DNA of 64,000 nt from Pseudomonas oryzihabitans (lineage in GTDB: Bacteria > Pseudomonadota > Gammaproteobacteria > Pseudomonadales > Pseudomonadaceae): NCBI RefSeq assembly GCF_014522265.1, contig NZ_CP017024.1, positions 4,226,501-4,290,500 on the forward strand, written 5' to 3'. Position 1 is the first letter of the stretch, and each line of letters begins with the position of its first letter. The notes beneath the pieces are model-generated. The model had not been told where the DNA came from, made no database searches, and saw only the letters and a list, made by a program, of their open reading frames with translations. Shown here in pieces: positions 1 to 9,234 of the stretch. The position numbers and the translations under genes were made by a program.

Positions 1-627
1 GCCGGCATCTACCTGGGCCAGTTCTGCATCAACGCCCTCACCTACTTCTTCCTCACCTGGTTCCCCGTCTACCTGGTGCAGGAACGCGGCATGACCATCC
101 TCAAGGCCGGCATCATCGCCTCCCTGCCGGCCATCTGCGGCTTCATCGGCGGCGTGCTCGGCGGGGTCATCTCCGACTACCTGCTGCGCCGCGGCAGCAG
201 CCTGAGCGTGGCGCGCAAGACCCCCATCGTCGCCGGCATGCTGCTGTCGATGAGCATGATCCTCTGCAACTACGTCGACGCCGACTGGATGGTGGTGGGC
301 TTCATGGCCATGGCCTTCTTCGGCAAGGGCATCGGCGCCCTGGGCTGGGCGGTGGTTTCCGACACCTCGCCCAAGCAGATCGCCGGCCTCTCCGGCGGCC
401 TGTTCAACACCATCGGCAACCTGTCCTCCATCACCACCCCGATCATCATCGGCTACATCATCGCCGCCACCGGCTCGTTCAAGATGGCCCTGGTGTTCGT
501 CGGTGCCAACGCCCTGGTGGCGGCCATCAGTTACCTGTTCGTCGTCGGCGAGATCAAGCGTGTCGAGTTGCGCGGTGTGCCCACGCCGCCCGCCGAAGCC
601 CCGCTCGCCGCTGAAACCCCACGCTGA
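1..627 (+). CDS. gudP: MFS glucarate/galactarate transporter, C-terminal part (5' end outside window)
   Basis: The reading frame is open from the first base to a stop at 625-627, so the gene begins upstream and only about the last 208 residues are visible. They hold five or six hydrophobic segments. A loop with LLRRGSSLSVARKTPI lies between helices, as in the anion:cation symporter branch of the major facilitator superfamily. The charged tail ends 18 bases before gudD, so the two probably share a transcript. A glucarate/galactarate importer is the usual partner of glucarate dehydratase, and the segment FSGGLFNTIGN-like (here LSGGLFNTIGN) is typical of that group. Substrate is inferred from the neighbour; the MFS call itself is secure. 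It acts in the inner membrane. Confidence 0.85.
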   Translation, partial: AGIYLGQFCINALTYFFLTWFPVYLVQERGMTILKAGIIASLPAICGFIGGVLGGVISDYLLRRGSSLSVARKTPIVAGMLLSMSMILCNYVDADWMVVGFMAMAFFGKGIGALGWAVVSDTSPKQIAGLSGGLFNTIGNLSSITTPIIIGYIIAATGSFKMALVFVGANALVAAISYLFVVGEIKRVELRGVPTPPAEAPLAAETPR

Positions 628-645
628 TCACCAAGGAGCCCGACC

Positions 646-2004
646 ATGACGCAATTCAACGCCACGCCTGCCCTGCACACCGGCACCCCGGTGGTCACCT
701 CGCTGGAAGTCGTGCCCGTCGCCGGCCAGGACAGCATGCTGCTCAACCTCAGCGGCGCCCACGGTCCCTACTTCACCCGCAACGTGCTGATCCTCAAGGA
801 CAACGCCGGTCGCACCGGCGTCGGCGAGGTGCCCGGCGGCGAGACCATCCGCCAGACGCTGGAAGACGCCCGCCAGTTCCTGATCGGCCAGCCACTGGGC
901 CAGTACCAGCGCATCCTCGGCCAGGTCCGCCAGGCCTTCGCCGGGCGTGATGCCAGCGGTCGTGGCCTGCAGACCTTCGACCTGCGCGTCACCATCCATG
1001 CGGTGACCGCCATCGAAGCCGCCCTGCTCGACCTGCTCGGTCAGCACCTGGAGGTTCCGGTAGCCGCCCTGCTCGGCGAAGGCCAGCAGCGCGATGCCGT
1101 GGAGATGCTTGGCTACCTGTTCTATGTCGGCGACCGCAACAAGACCACGCTGGACTACCGCAGCGAAGCCGACAGCGACGACGCCTGGTTCCGCGTGCGC
1201 AACGAAGAGGCCCTGAGCCCGGAGACCGTGGTGCGCCTGGCCGAGGCCGCCTATGACCGCTACGGCTTCAAGGACTTCAAGCTCAAGGGTGGCGTGCTCA
1301 GTGGCGATGCCGAGATCGAGGCGGTCACCGCCCTGGCCGAGCGCTTCCCGGAGGCGCGCGTGACCCTGGACCCCAATGGCGCCTGGTCGCTCAAGGAAGC
1401 CATCCGCCTGTGCCGCGACCAGCACCAGGTGCTGGCCTACGCCGAGGACCCCTGTGGCGCCGAGAACGGCTATTCCGGACGCGAGGTGATGGCCGAATTC
1501 CGCCGCGCCACCGGCCTGCCCACCGCCACCAACATGATCGCCACCGACTGGCGCCAGATGGGTCACGCCATCCAGCTGCAATCGGTGGACATCCCCCTGG
1601 CCGATCCGCACTTCTGGACCATGCAGGGCTCGGTGCGGGTGGCGCAGATGTGCAACGACTGGGGCCTGACCTGGGGTTCGCACTCCAACAACCACTTCGA
1701 CATCTCCCTGGCCATGTTCACCCATGTCGCCGCCGCGGCGCCGGGCAAGATCACCGCCATTGATACCCACTGGATCTGGCAGGATGGTCAACGCCTCACC
1801 CGCCAGCCGCTGGAGATCAAGGGCGGCCTGGTCGCGGTGCCGCAGCAGGGTGGCCTGGGCGTGGAGCTGGATCTGGACGCCCTCGCCCGCGCCCACGAGC
1901 TGTACAAGACCAAGGGCCTGGGCGCGCGGGACGACGCCATGGCCATGCAATTCCTCTCGCCCAACTGGACCTTCGATAACAAGAAGCCCTGCCTGGTGCG
2001 CTGA
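646..2004 (+). CDS. gudD: Glucarate dehydratase
   Basis: 452 residues, the family's normal length. The enzyme dehydrates D-glucarate (and epimerises idarate) to 5-keto-4-deoxy-glucarate in the cytosol, the first step of glucarate catabolism. Enolase-superfamily residues are visible: the K212-x-K214 acid/base pair in FKLKGG, metal ligands D242 and N244 in LDPNG, E267 in AEDP, N296 in TNMIA, D320, and the catalytic H346 in GSHSNNH. The start is fixed by AAGGAG about 8 bases upstream. It follows the transporter by 18 bases. The next pathway enzymes (KDG dehydratase, ketoglutarate semialdehyde dehydrogenase) are not in the window and may lie upstream. Confidence 0.95.
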   Translation: MTQFNATPALHTGTPVVTSLEVVPVAGQDSMLLNLSGAHGPYFTRNVLILKDNAGRTGVGEVPGGETIRQTLEDARQFLIGQPLGQYQRILGQVRQAFAGRDASGRGLQTFDLRVTIHAVTAIEAALLDLLGQHLEVPVAALLGEGQQRDAVEMLGYLFYVGDRNKTTLDYRSEADSDDAWFRVRNEEALSPETVVRLAEAAYDRYGFKDFKLKGGVLSGDAEIEAVTALAERFPEARVTLDPNGAWSLKEAIRLCRDQHQVLAYAEDPCGAENGYSGREVMAEFRRATGLPTATNMIATDWRQMGHAIQLQSVDIPLADPHFWTMQGSVRVAQMCNDWGLTWGSHSNNHFDISLAMFTHVAAAAPGKITAIDTHWIWQDGQRLTRQPLEIKGGLVAVPQQGGLGVELDLDALARAHELYKTKGLGARDDAMAMQFLSPNWTFDNKKPCLVR

Positions 2005-2023
2005 GGCGCCCCAGCCCGCCAGC

Positions 2024-2056
2024 AGCGCCCGCTCCGGAATATCCGAGGCGGGCGCT
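2024..2056 (+). terminator. Rho-independent terminator after gudD
   Basis: A perfect 9-bp stem (AGCGCCCGC, 2024-2032, with GCGGGCGCT, 2048-2056) extends about three more pairs into the loop. It is followed by TGTTTCCGTTT. It lies 20 bases after the gudD stop. The T-rich tail is interrupted, so efficiency is uncertain. Confidence 0.6.
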
Positions 2057-2209
2057 GTTTCCGTTTCAGCGTCCGACACATCGGATTACACCTACCGATA
2101 GCCTGCTAAGCGATCGTTAAGCTCACCGGATCGACACTAACCCCAAGGTATCTCGCAGCCCCGCCCGATACCCCGCGGTTCCAGTCACTTTCGTATCCGG
2201 GAGAAGCAC

Positions 2210-2920
2210 ATGAACCTCAATCGTCGTATCGCCAAGAGCCTCCTCGTCCTGAGCATCGCCTCGGTGTTTTCCACCGCCGCCCTGGCCGACACCCGACCCG
2301 ATGTCGCCACCCAGCAGGTCGCCACCCTGCCGGCGATATCCCAGCAGGGCCAATCGGCCTTCAGGGACGTGATCGCCGCGCGCCAGGATCTCTTCGAAGG
2401 TCACGTCGATCAGGCCAAGCAGCAGCTGGGTGCCGCCGAGAGCGCCCTGCAAACGGCCCAGACCGACAAGACCGCCTATCTCAAGTCGGCCAAAGACCTG
2501 CGGGGTCAGGACGGCAAACTCATGCAGGTCTCCGCGCAGGACGCCAAGGCCACGTCCTGGCTGCCGATCTGGAGCGGTATGGCGCTGCGTGACGACTATG
2601 TCGCCACCCCGGCCAAGAATCAGGCCGTGGCCCAGGCCAACGAGAAGATCCAGCAGGGTGACACCCAGGGCGCTGGCGCGATCCTCAAGGTGGCCGGCGT
2701 CGACGTCGACTACTCCACCGCAGTGCTGCCGGCCCAGGAAACCCTGGACCTGGTGCACAGGGCCAACCAGGAGCTGGGCCACGAGCAATACTGGCAGGCG
2801 AACCTCACGCTCAAGCAGGTGCAGAACAGCCTGAGATTCGACAACGCCAATGTCGACGTGACCCCCACCAGCTGGTTCTCCAGGACCACCACGGTCTTCA
2901 CTCCGGTCGACAAGACCTGA
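2210..2920 (+). CDS. YfdX family periplasmic protein
   Basis: 236 residues with a clear Sec signal peptide: basic NRRIAK, a hydrophobic stretch, then cleavage near AALA|DT at about residue 26. The remainder is helical and rich in Gln/Ala, matching the YfdX family. E. coli YfdX is linked to acid and multidrug tolerance through the EvgA regulon, and a chaperone-like or pH-dependent oligomer role has been proposed; no enzymatic activity is established. The start follows GGGAGA by 5-6 bases. The gene stands alone between the gudD terminator and the mdc promoter region. Family assignment is by recognition of the sequence; function here is open. Confidence 0.75.
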   Translation: MNLNRRIAKSLLVLSIASVFSTAALADTRPDVATQQVATLPAISQQGQSAFRDVIAARQDLFEGHVDQAKQQLGAAESALQTAQTDKTAYLKSAKDLRGQDGKLMQVSAQDAKATSWLPIWSGMALRDDYVATPAKNQAVAQANEKIQQGDTQGAGAILKVAGVDVDYSTAVLPAQETLDLVHRANQELGHEQYWQANLTLKQVQNSLRFDNANVDVTPTSWFSRTTTVFTPVDKT

Positions 2921-2946
2921 GCCGGGCGCAGACCCCTGAGGCCAAT

Positions 2947-2975
2947 GGAATCGTTAACTTCAGCGTAACGATTCC
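2947..2975. promoter_or_regulatory. Inverted repeat upstream of mdcA, candidate MdcR operator
   Basis: A perfect 10-bp inverted repeat (GGAATCGTTA, 2947-2956; TAACGATTCC, 2966-2975) with a 9-base spacer. The inner TTA-N9-TAA resembles LysR-type boxes. It lies about 75-103 bases upstream of the mdcA start, where a LysR-type activator would bind. No T run follows it, so it is a poor terminator for the YfdX gene. MdcR binding is inferred. Confidence 0.4.
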
Positions 2976-3019
2976 GTCCTCAGGTTGATTGAACGCCCGG
3001 CAGTCGAGGTCTAGGGTGA

Positions 3020-3043
3020 CTCCACGACAGGTGATTCGTGGAG
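3020..3043 (+). promoter_or_regulatory. Hairpin covering the mdcA ribosome binding site
   Basis: CTCCACGA (3020-3027) pairs perfectly with TCGTGGAG (3036-3043) around an 8-base loop. The right arm contains GGAG (3040-3043), the Shine-Dalgarno for the ATG at 3050. In mRNA the site would be closed unless unfolded. It also contains the alternative GTG at 3038. Confidence 0.4.
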
Positions 3044-3049
3044 ATCCCA

Positions 3050-4726
3050 ATGACAACGACATCCTCCCCACCGGCTCGGATCGCCAGGCGCCGCAGCGAC
3101 AAGCAGCAGCGCCTGGACCGGGTGGCCACGCTGGCCGATGGCAAGGTGTTGCCCACCGCCTCCATCGTCGCGGCCCTGGAACAGCTGCTGGCCCCCGGCG
3201 ACCGGGTGGTGCTGGAAGGCAACAACCAGAAGCAGGCCGACTTCCTCTCCCGCAGCCTTGCCCAGGTCGATCCGGCCCGGCTGCACGACCTGCACATGAT
3301 CATGCCCAGCGTAGGTCGCGCCGAGCACCTGGACCTGTTCGAGCGCGGCATCGCCCGCAAGCTGGACTTCTCCTTTGCCGGCACCCAGAGCCTGAGGATC
3401 AGCCAGCTGCTGGAGGACGGGCTGCTCGAAGTCGGCGCCATCCACACCTACATCGAACTCTATGCCCGGCTGCTGGTGGACCTGATTCCCAAGGTGGTAC
3501 TCAGCGCCGGCTTCATGGCCGATCGCGCCGGCAATATCTACACCGGTCCCAGTACCGAGGACAGCCCGGCGCTGATCGAGCCGGCGGCCTTCAGCGACGG
3601 CATCGTCATCGTCCAGGTCAACCAGCTGGTGGACGACGTGTCCGAACTGCCGCGAGTCGACATCCCCGCGGACTGGGTGGATTTCGTGGTGGTGGCCGAC
3701 CGGCCCTTCTATATCGAGCCGCTGTTCACCCGCGATCCGCGCCACATCAAGCCGGTGCACGTGCTGATGGCGATGATGGCGATCCGCGGCATCTATGAAC
3801 GCCACCAGGTGCAGTCGCTCAACCATGGCATCGGCTTCAACACCGCGGCCATCGAGCTGATCCTGCCCACCTACGGCGAGCGCCTGGGCCTCAAGGGCAA
3901 GATCTGCCGGCACTGGACGCTCAATCCCCACCCCACGCTGATCCCGGCCATCGAGAGCGGCTGGGTGGAAAGCGTGCACTGCTTCGGCACCGAACTGGGC
4001 ATGGAGGGCTATATCGCCCAGCGCCCGGACGTCTTCTTCACCGGTCGCGATGGCTCGCTCCGCTCCAACCGGCTGCTCTGCCAGCTGGCCGGTCAGTACG
4101 CCGTGGACCTGTTCATCGGCGCCACCCTGCAGGTGGATGGCGACGGCCATTCCTCCACCGTGACGCGGGGGCGCCTGGCCGGCTTCGGTGGCGCGCCGAA
4201 CATGGGCCATGATCCGCACGGTCGGCGTCACCCCACCCCGGCCTGGCTGGACATGCGGCAGCAGACCGGCGACGGCGCACCGGCCCTGCTCGAACGCGGC
4301 AGGAAGCTGGTGGTGCAGATGGTCGAGACCTTCCAGGAAGGCGGCAAGCCCACCTTCGTCGACACCCTGGACGCCGTGGAGGTGGCGCGCAAGAGCGGCA
4401 TGCCGCTGGCGCCCATCATGGTCTATGGCGACGACGTCACCCACCTGCTCACCGAGGAAGGCATCGCCTATCTCTACCGCGCCCGCTCCCTGGAAGAGCG
4501 CCGGGCGATGATCGCCGCCGTGGCCGGGGTCACCGCCATCGGCCTGCGCAGCGATCCGGCCGAGGCCCGCCGCCTGCGCCAGGAAGGCCTGGTGGCCCTG
4601 CCCGAGGACCTCGGCATCCGCCGCACCGATGCCAGTCGCGAGCTGCTCGCCGCCAAGAGCATCGGCGAGCTGGTGGAATGGTCCGGCGGCCTCTATCAAC
4701 CCCCAGCCAAGTTCAGGAGCTGGTGA
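3050..4726 (+). CDS. mdcA: Malonate decarboxylase alpha subunit (acetyl-S-ACP:malonate ACP transferase)
   Basis: 558 residues, close to the usual 550-560. In the biotin-independent malonate decarboxylase, MdcA swaps acetyl for malonyl on the acyl carrier subunit MdcC. Conserved MdcA blocks are visible, such as [17 protein letters not shown] around residue 385 and [17 protein letters not shown] around 440. The ATG at 3050 is preferred because GGAG lies 6 bases before it. An in-frame GTG at 3038 would add four residues but lies inside the Shine-Dalgarno hairpin. It is the first gene of a tightly overlapping operon. Transcription is probably activated by MdcR in response to malonate. Confidence 0.93.
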   Translation: MTTTSSPPARIARRRSDKQQRLDRVATLADGKVLPTASIVAALEQLLAPGDRVVLEGNNQKQADFLSRSLAQVDPARLHDLHMIMPSVGRAEHLDLFERGIARKLDFSFAGTQSLRISQLLEDGLLEVGAIHTYIELYARLLVDLIPKVVLSAGFMADRAGNIYTGPSTEDSPALIEPAAFSDGIVIVQVNQLVDDVSELPRVDIPADWVDFVVVADRPFYIEPLFTRDPRHIKPVHVLMAMMAIRGIYERHQVQSLNHGIGFNTAAIELILPTYGERLGLKGKICRHWTLNPHPTLIPAIESGWVESVHCFGTELGMEGYIAQRPDVFFTGRDGSLRSNRLLCQLAGQYAVDLFIGATLQVDGDGHSSTVTRGRLAGFGGAPNMGHDPHGRRHPTPAWLDMRQQTGDGAPALLERGRKLVVQMVETFQEGGKPTFVDTLDAVEVARKSGMPLAPIMVYGDDVTHLLTEEGIAYLYRARSLEERRAMIAAVAGVTAIGLRSDPAEARRLRQEGLVALPEDLGIRRTDASRELLAAKSIGELVEWSGGLYQPPAKFRSW

Positions 4727-5583
4727 TGCGCGCCCTCGCCCGCCGTACCTCATCGCCCGCCGAGCGCCTGGCCGAGTGGGCCGTATCCGCCCTGGTGGAC
4801 GAAGCCGAACTCTCGCCCAAGCCGGCCCTGGTGGATCGCCGCGGCCAGGGCGCCCACAGTGATCTCAGCCTTGGCCTGATGCTGACCTCGGCCCAGGCCC
4901 TGCAGCCCTGTTTCCAGGCCATGGCCGAAGCCGCAGAGCGAGGGCTGCCCGCCGCCGAACTGCGCCGCCTGATCGGCCAACTGGGGCGTGACGGCGAAGC
5001 CGCCATGCTGCAGGTCACCCACGGGGTCAACACTCACCGCGGCGCCATCTGGGCGCTGGGGCTGCTGGTGACGGCGACCGTGCATGAACGTCCGACTTCC
5101 GCCCAGGCGCTGTGCCTGGCGGCCGGGCGCCTGGCCAGCCTGCCCGATCCGGACGTGCCCCAGGCAGCGCCCAGCCATGGCCAGCGCGTCGCCCAGCGCT
5201 ATGGCGTCGGCGGCGCCCGGGCCGAGGCCGCCGCGGGCTTTCCCGCCATCCACCAGCGCGGTCTGCCGCAGTTGCGCGCCAGCCGTCAGGCCGGTGCGGG
5301 CGAACAGAACGCTCGCCTGGATGCGCTGCTGGCCATCATGACCGCGCTGGACGATACCTGCGTGCTGCACCGGGGCGGCCCGGCGGCCCTCACGACCATG
5401 CAGCAGGGCGCCCGCGCCGTGCTGCAGGCCGGGGGCAGCGCCAGTCTCGCCGGGCGGCGCCAGCTGCTGACCCTGGACCGCCAGTTGCTGGCCGCCAACG
5501 CCTCTCCCGGCGGCGCCGCCGATCTCTTGGCCGCTACCCTTCTCGTCGATCGCCTGGAGCCATGGCTCCCTGGAGACCTCTGA
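4726..5583 (+). CDS. mdcB: Triphosphoribosyl-dephospho-CoA synthase
   Basis: 285 residues. MdcB (CitG family) makes 2'-(5''-triphosphoribosyl)-3'-dephospho-CoA from ATP and dephospho-CoA, the precursor of the prosthetic group on MdcC. Family motifs visible are [17 protein letters not shown] near the N-terminus and [13 protein letters not shown] near residue 105. The ATG overlaps the mdcA stop in TGATG and has AGGAG 6 bases upstream; a longer reading from 4678 would lie inside mdcA and is not needed. Works with MdcG, which transfers the group. Confidence 0.92.
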   Translation: MRALARRTSSPAERLAEWAVSALVDEAELSPKPALVDRRGQGAHSDLSLGLMLTSAQALQPCFQAMAEAAERGLPAAELRRLIGQLGRDGEAAMLQVTHGVNTHRGAIWALGLLVTATVHERPTSAQALCLAAGRLASLPDPDVPQAAPSHGQRVAQRYGVGGARAEAAAGFPAIHQRGLPQLRASRQAGAGEQNARLDALLAIMTALDDTCVLHRGGPAALTTMQQGARAVLQAGGSASLAGRRQLLTLDRQLLAANASPGGAADLLAATLLVDRLEPWLPGDL

Positions 5584-5897
5584 TGGAACACTTCACCTGC
5601 AGCTATCCGGCCAGCCAGCGCCGCCAGGGTCGCGCCCTGGTCGGCTGTGTCGGTTCGGGGGACCTGGAGGTCCTCCTCGAACCCGCCACGGCCGACTTCA
5701 CCCTCAAGGTGACCACCTCGGTCAATGGCAGCGAACCGCGCTGGCGCGCCCTCTTCGACCGGCTGTTCGCCACCCGCGAGGACCTGCCGGCCCTGACCCT
5801 GGACATCCACGACTTCGGCGCCACCCCGGGCGTGGTGCGCCTGCGCCTGGAGCAGGGTCTGGAAACCCTCGACCTGGAGGACAGCACCCATGGCTGA
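5583..5897 (+). CDS. mdcC: Malonate decarboxylase acyl carrier protein (delta subunit)
   Basis: 104 residues, as expected for MdcC. The start overlaps the mdcB stop (TGATG). The phosphoribosyl-dephospho-CoA group is attached to a serine near residue 25; here VGSGDLEVL places Ser25 at that site. The C-terminal half contains HDFGATPGVVRLRLEQ, typical of the family. It shuttles malonyl and acetyl groups between MdcA and the MdcD-MdcE decarboxylase. The last 8 bases overlap mdcD. Confidence 0.93.
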   Translation: MEHFTCSYPASQRRQGRALVGCVGSGDLEVLLEPATADFTLKVTTSVNGSEPRWRALFDRLFATREDLPALTLDIHDFGATPGVVRLRLEQGLETLDLEDSTHG

Positions 5898-6756
5898 AGC
5901 CACCCTTCCCGATGTCCAGGAGCTGCTGCACAGCCGCAGCTTCGTCGAACTCGGTGCCCGCGAGCGGGCCCGTGTGGTACTCGATGCCGGCAGCTTTCGC
6001 GAGCTGGTCGGTCCCTTCGAACGGCTGATGTCGCCGTGGCTACCCAAGCAGGGCATCGTCTGCCAGGCCGATGACGGCGTGGTGGTGGCCAAGGGGCTGA
6101 TCGACGGCCAACCGGCAGTGGTCTGCGCCATCGAAGGCGCCTTCCAGGGCGGCAGCATGGGCGAAGTGGGTGGCGCCAAGATCGCCGGCGCCCTGGAGCT
6201 GGCGCTGGAAGACAATCTCGCCGGCACCCCGACCCGCGCAGTGCTGCTGCTGGAAACCGGCGGCGTGCGCCTGCAGGAAGCCAATCTGGGCCTGGCCGCC
6301 ATCGCCGAGATCCAGGCGGGCATCGTCGCCTTGCGCGCGCACCAGCCGGTCATTGGCGTCATTGCCGGCAGCGTCGGCTGCTTTGGGGGCATGTCCATCG
6401 CCGCGGGTCTGTGCAGTCAGCTGATCGTCACCCGCGAGGCCCGCCTGGGACTCAATGGGCCCCAGGTGATCGAACAGGAAGCCGGCATCGAGGAATACGA
6501 TTCCCGCGACCGCCCCTTCATCTGGAGCCTGACCGGCGGCGAACAGCGGGTCGCCACGGGCCTGGCCGATGTCTTCGTCGCCGACGACAGCGCCGCCGTC
6601 ACCACCGCCATTCGCCAGGGCTTTACCCAGGGCGCTGCCGGCGCCTTCCGCAGCCAGCAAGCCGAACACTACCTAACGCGCCTCGCCGATCTCGACACCC
6701 GTCCCCAGGCGGACGCCGCCGCGGTCCGCCACCTCTATGCCGGAGACCAGCCATGA
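5890..6756 (+). CDS. mdcD: Malonate decarboxylase beta subunit
   Basis: 288 residues with the carboxyltransferase/crotonase fold. With MdcE it decarboxylates malonyl-S-ACP to acetyl-S-ACP. Glycine-rich oxyanion segments are visible, GAFQGGSMGEVGGAK (about residues 85-99) and GSVGCFGGMSIAAG (about 160-173). It begins inside the end of mdcC and ends in an ATGA overlap with mdcE, suggesting translational coupling and 1:1 production with its partner. Length is normal. Confidence 0.93.
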   Translation: MAEATLPDVQELLHSRSFVELGARERARVVLDAGSFRELVGPFERLMSPWLPKQGIVCQADDGVVVAKGLIDGQPAVVCAIEGAFQGGSMGEVGGAKIAGALELALEDNLAGTPTRAVLLLETGGVRLQEANLGLAAIAEIQAGIVALRAHQPVIGVIAGSVGCFGGMSIAAGLCSQLIVTREARLGLNGPQVIEQEAGIEEYDSRDRPFIWSLTGGEQRVATGLADVFVADDSAAVTTAIRQGFTQGAAGAFRSQQAEHYLTRLADLDTRPQADAAAVRHLYAGDQP

Positions 6757-7568
6757 GCACCCAGCCTTCGCAACGCGGCCTGACCTGGTTCCAGGCCCTG
6801 GCCGGCCAGGGTGAGGCCGTCGCCGGCCTGCCCGCCTCCCTGCGCGTCGCCGACCTCGAACTGGCCGGACGCCCCGCGCGCTGGCTGGCGGTGGTAGCGG
6901 ATGCCGAGAATCCCTTTCCCCGGGCCCGCCAGGGCGAGGTCGGTCTGCTGGAGGGTTGGGGCTTGGCCCGAGCCATTCAGCAGGCCATCGCCGAGGATGC
7001 TGGCGCCCAGGTGAAACGCACCCTGATCGCCCTGGTGGACGTGCCCAGCCAGGCCTACGGTCGCCGCGAGGAAGCCTATGGCATCCACCAGGCCCTGGCC
7101 GGAGCCGCCGGGGCCTACGCCGAGGCGCGCCTGGCCGGCCACCCGGTACTGGGCCTGCTGGTGGGCAAGGCCATGTCCGGCGGCTTTCTCGCCCACGGCT
7201 ACCAGGCCAATCGCCTGCTGGCCCTGCGCGATCCCCAGGTGCAGGTGCATGCCATGGGCAAGGCCTCGGCCGCGCGGGTCACCCTGCGCAGTGTCGAGGA
7301 GCTGGAGCGCCTGGCGGCGGACATCCCGCCCATGGCCTACGATCTGGACAGCTATGCCTCCCTGGGCCTGCTCTGGCGCCAGCTGGAAGTGGCCCAGCCC
7401 GACCAGCCCTCCACCGCAGATCTGCAGCAGGTACGCCAGGCCCTGGCCGAGGCCCAGGCTGATGTGCTCGCCAGCGGCGCCACCGATCTCAAACTGCGGC
7501 TGGACGGCGCCAATCGCGCGGCCTCTCGCGCAGTACGCGAACGCCTGCGGGCGGGATGGCGCGCGTGA
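6753..7568 (+). CDS. mdcE: Malonate decarboxylase gamma subunit
   Basis: 271 residues. It is the partner of MdcD in the decarboxylase core and shares the carboxyltransferase fold. The blocks RREEAYGIHQALAGAAGAYAE and KAMSGGFLAHGYQANR (around residues 110-160) are typical of MdcE. The ATG overlaps the mdcD stop (ATGA), and the stop overlaps the ATG of mdcG in TGATG. There is no truncation and no unusual composition until the repeat that begins 24 bases downstream. Confidence 0.93.
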   Translation: MSTQPSQRGLTWFQALAGQGEAVAGLPASLRVADLELAGRPARWLAVVADAENPFPRARQGEVGLLEGWGLARAIQQAIAEDAGAQVKRTLIALVDVPSQAYGRREEAYGIHQALAGAAGAYAEARLAGHPVLGLLVGKAMSGGFLAHGYQANRLLALRDPQVQVHAMGKASAARVTLRSVEELERLAADIPPMAYDLDSYASLGLLWRQLEVAQPDQPSTADLQQVRQALAEAQADVLASGATDLKLRLDGANRAASRAVRERLRAGWRA

Positions 7569-8269
7569 TGAGCGGGCGCATGGCGGGATCGTTGGGCTTC
7601 GCTGCGCTCAACCCAAACTGCGAGGCTCAGGTAGGTTGGGTTGAGCGCAGCGAAGCCCAACACCGGCCCCACGACCTCCTTTGGGGCTTCACCCCGGACG
7701 CCCTGCCTGCAAAGGCCCCCGCTTGGGCGGTAGAAATAGCCCAGACCGGCCTGCCGGTGGTGGTACGGCGGGCTGCACCCGAGTCAGACCGCATCCCGGT
7801 CGGCCTGCGCGGCACCACCCGCGCCGAGCGGCTGGCGGCCTGGCTGGCGCCTGCTGTCGTGCTGCAGCGGCGGTCTCCCGAGGCGCTGCGGATCACGAAC
7901 GGCTGCCGCGATCTGCCCGCCTTCGACACCCTTGCCTGCGTACAAACTCGGCTGGATGACCTGGGCCTGCCCTGGGGCCCCACCGGCGCCGCGGGCTACG
8001 AACTGGCCTCCGGCTGGCCGGCGCTGCATGCGGGGAGCGATCTGGATCTGCTGATCCGCTGCACCGCCCCGCTGCCGCGCGACCATGCGCGGGCCCTGCT
8101 GGCGTCCCTGCAAGGGCAAGCGCTGTGTCGCCTGGACATCCTGCTGGAGACCCCCCTCGGCGGCGTCGCCCTGGCCGATTGGGCCGCAGACGCCCCACGC
8201 GTGCTGCTCAAGACCGCGGCCGGTCCCCAGTTGGTGAGCGATCCCTGGCCAGAGGCACGCGCCGCATGA
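7568..8269 (+). CDS. mdcG: Phosphoribosyl-dephospho-CoA transferase with an in-frame palindrome near its N-terminus
   Basis: 233 residues from the ATG overlapping the mdcE stop (TGATG); an ATG at 7556 is also in frame. MdcG transfers the prosthetic group made by MdcB onto Ser25 of MdcC. The nucleotidyltransferase-like motif GSDLDLLI is present. Codons 9-31 are a 69-bp perfect-inverted-repeat element (7592-7660). Without it the product would be 210 residues and read MSGRMAGSHRPHDLLW, a normal MdcG start and length. The element is exactly 23 codons, so the frame stays open. Whether the extra 23 residues are tolerated, or a later start is used, cannot be told from sequence; no ATG or GTG follows before RPHDLLW. 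Confidence 0.88.
   Translation: MSGRMAGSLGFAALNPNCEAQVGWVERSEAQHRPHDLLWGFTPDALPAKAPAWAVEIAQTGLPVVVRRAAPESDRIPVGLRGTTRAERLAAWLAPAVVLQRRSPEALRITNGCRDLPAFDTLACVQTRLDDLGLPWGPTGAAGYELASGWPALHAGSDLDLLIRCTAPLPRDHARALLASLQGQALCRLDILLETPLGGVALADWAADAPRVLLKTAAGPQLVSDPWPEARAA
7592..7660. repeat. REP-like palindromic element inside mdcG
   Basis: Two 25-base arms (7592-7616 and 7636-7660) are perfect reverse complements, separated by a 19-base spacer. The arm begins TTGGGCTTCGCTGCGCTCAA. This palindrome type, read as GFAALNP on one arm and WVERSEAQ on the other, is familiar to me as a dispersed repeat in Pseudomonas genomes, usually between genes. Here it lies within coding sequence in a reading-frame-neutral length of 69 bases. 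No second copy was seen in the window. Confidence 0.85.
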
Positions 8270-9201
8270 GTACCCTCTTCCAGTTTCCCGGCCAGGGCGC
8301 CCAGCGTTCCGGCATGCTGCATGGCCTGCCCGACGACGCCGAGGTCCGGCGGACGTTGGCGGAAGCCGCCGCGGTGCTGGACCTCGATCCCTTGAGCCTG
8401 GACTCCGCCCAGGCCCTGGAACATACCCGCGCCGTGCAGCTCTGCCTGCTGATCGCCGGCGTCGCCACGGCGCGCCTGCTGCTGAGCCGCGGACCGGCGC
8501 CACAGCTGGTGGCGGGTCTGTCCATCGGAGCCTATGCCGCGGCGGTGGTGGCCGAGGCCCTGGACTTCGCCGATGCGCTGCGCCTGGTGGCCCGTCGCGG
8601 CGAATTGATGCAGGCGGCCTACCCGTCCGGCTACGGCATGCTGGCGATCCTGGGGCTGGGCCGTGACGCGGTGGAGAGCCTGGTCGCTGACCACCATCGC
8701 CCTGCCGCGCCGCTGTACCTGGCCAATGCCAATGCCGAGCAGCAATACGTGGTCGCGGGCAGCGATGCCGGCCTGGCCGCGCTGGCCGAAGCCGCGCGCG
8801 CCCAGGGTGCCGCAGCGGCCAAGCGCCTGGCCATGAGCGTGCCGTCCCACTGCCCGCTCCTCGCCGAAGCCGCCCAGACTCTGAATAAGGCCTTTGCCGA
8901 GGTCGAGCTACGCGCGCCCCGGCTGGCCTATCTGAGCGGTACCTCGGCAAGACGGCTGGTGCGTGCCGAGCAGTTGCGCGACGACCTGGCCTTCAACATG
9001 GCGCGGACCATCGAATGGCACGCCACCCTGGAAGCCGCCCGCGAGCGCGGCGTGCGCCTGGCCATCGAGCTGGCGCCGGGCAGCGTGCTCAGCCAACTGG
9101 CCAGGCGCGTACTGCCCGCCAGCGGCGTACTGGCCTGGCAGGATACCCACCCCGAAACCCTGGACGCGCTGCGGCGCGAGGAGGCAGCGCGACCGGACTG
9201 A
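8266..9201 (+). CDS. mdcH: Malonyl-CoA:ACP transacylase of malonate decarboxylase (epsilon subunit)
   Basis: 311 residues, FabD-like. MdcH charges holo-MdcC with malonate from malonyl-CoA, priming the catalytic cycle. The N-terminus carries FQFPGQGAQ; the nucleophile is Ser86 in GLSIGAYAA and the partner His195 in SVPSHCPLL. The ATG overlaps the mdcG stop (ATGA). This is the last enzyme gene of the operon. A 117-base gap with a palindromic repeat separates it from the transporter genes. Confidence 0.92.
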   Translation: MSTLFQFPGQGAQRSGMLHGLPDDAEVRRTLAEAAAVLDLDPLSLDSAQALEHTRAVQLCLLIAGVATARLLLSRGPAPQLVAGLSIGAYAAAVVAEALDFADALRLVARRGELMQAAYPSGYGMLAILGLGRDAVESLVADHHRPAAPLYLANANAEQQYVVAGSDAGLAALAEAARAQGAAAAKRLAMSVPSHCPLLAEAAQTLNKAFAEVELRAPRLAYLSGTSARRLVRAEQLRDDLAFNMARTIEWHATLEAARERGVRLAIELAPGSVLSQLARRVLPASGVLAWQDTHPETLDALRREEAARPD

Positions 9202-9234
9202 ACATTCCCCATACGGCGGCTGCCCTCACCCCAG

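Noticed and set aside
628-2079. Long minus-strand frame opposite gudD
   Set aside because: A shadow of the GC-rich third codon positions of gudD: no family resemblance, long Gly/His/Gln/Val runs, no ribosome site.
2947-2975. Terminator for the YfdX-family gene
   Set aside because: The dyad has no following T run and a 9-base AT-containing spacer; an operator is a better reading.
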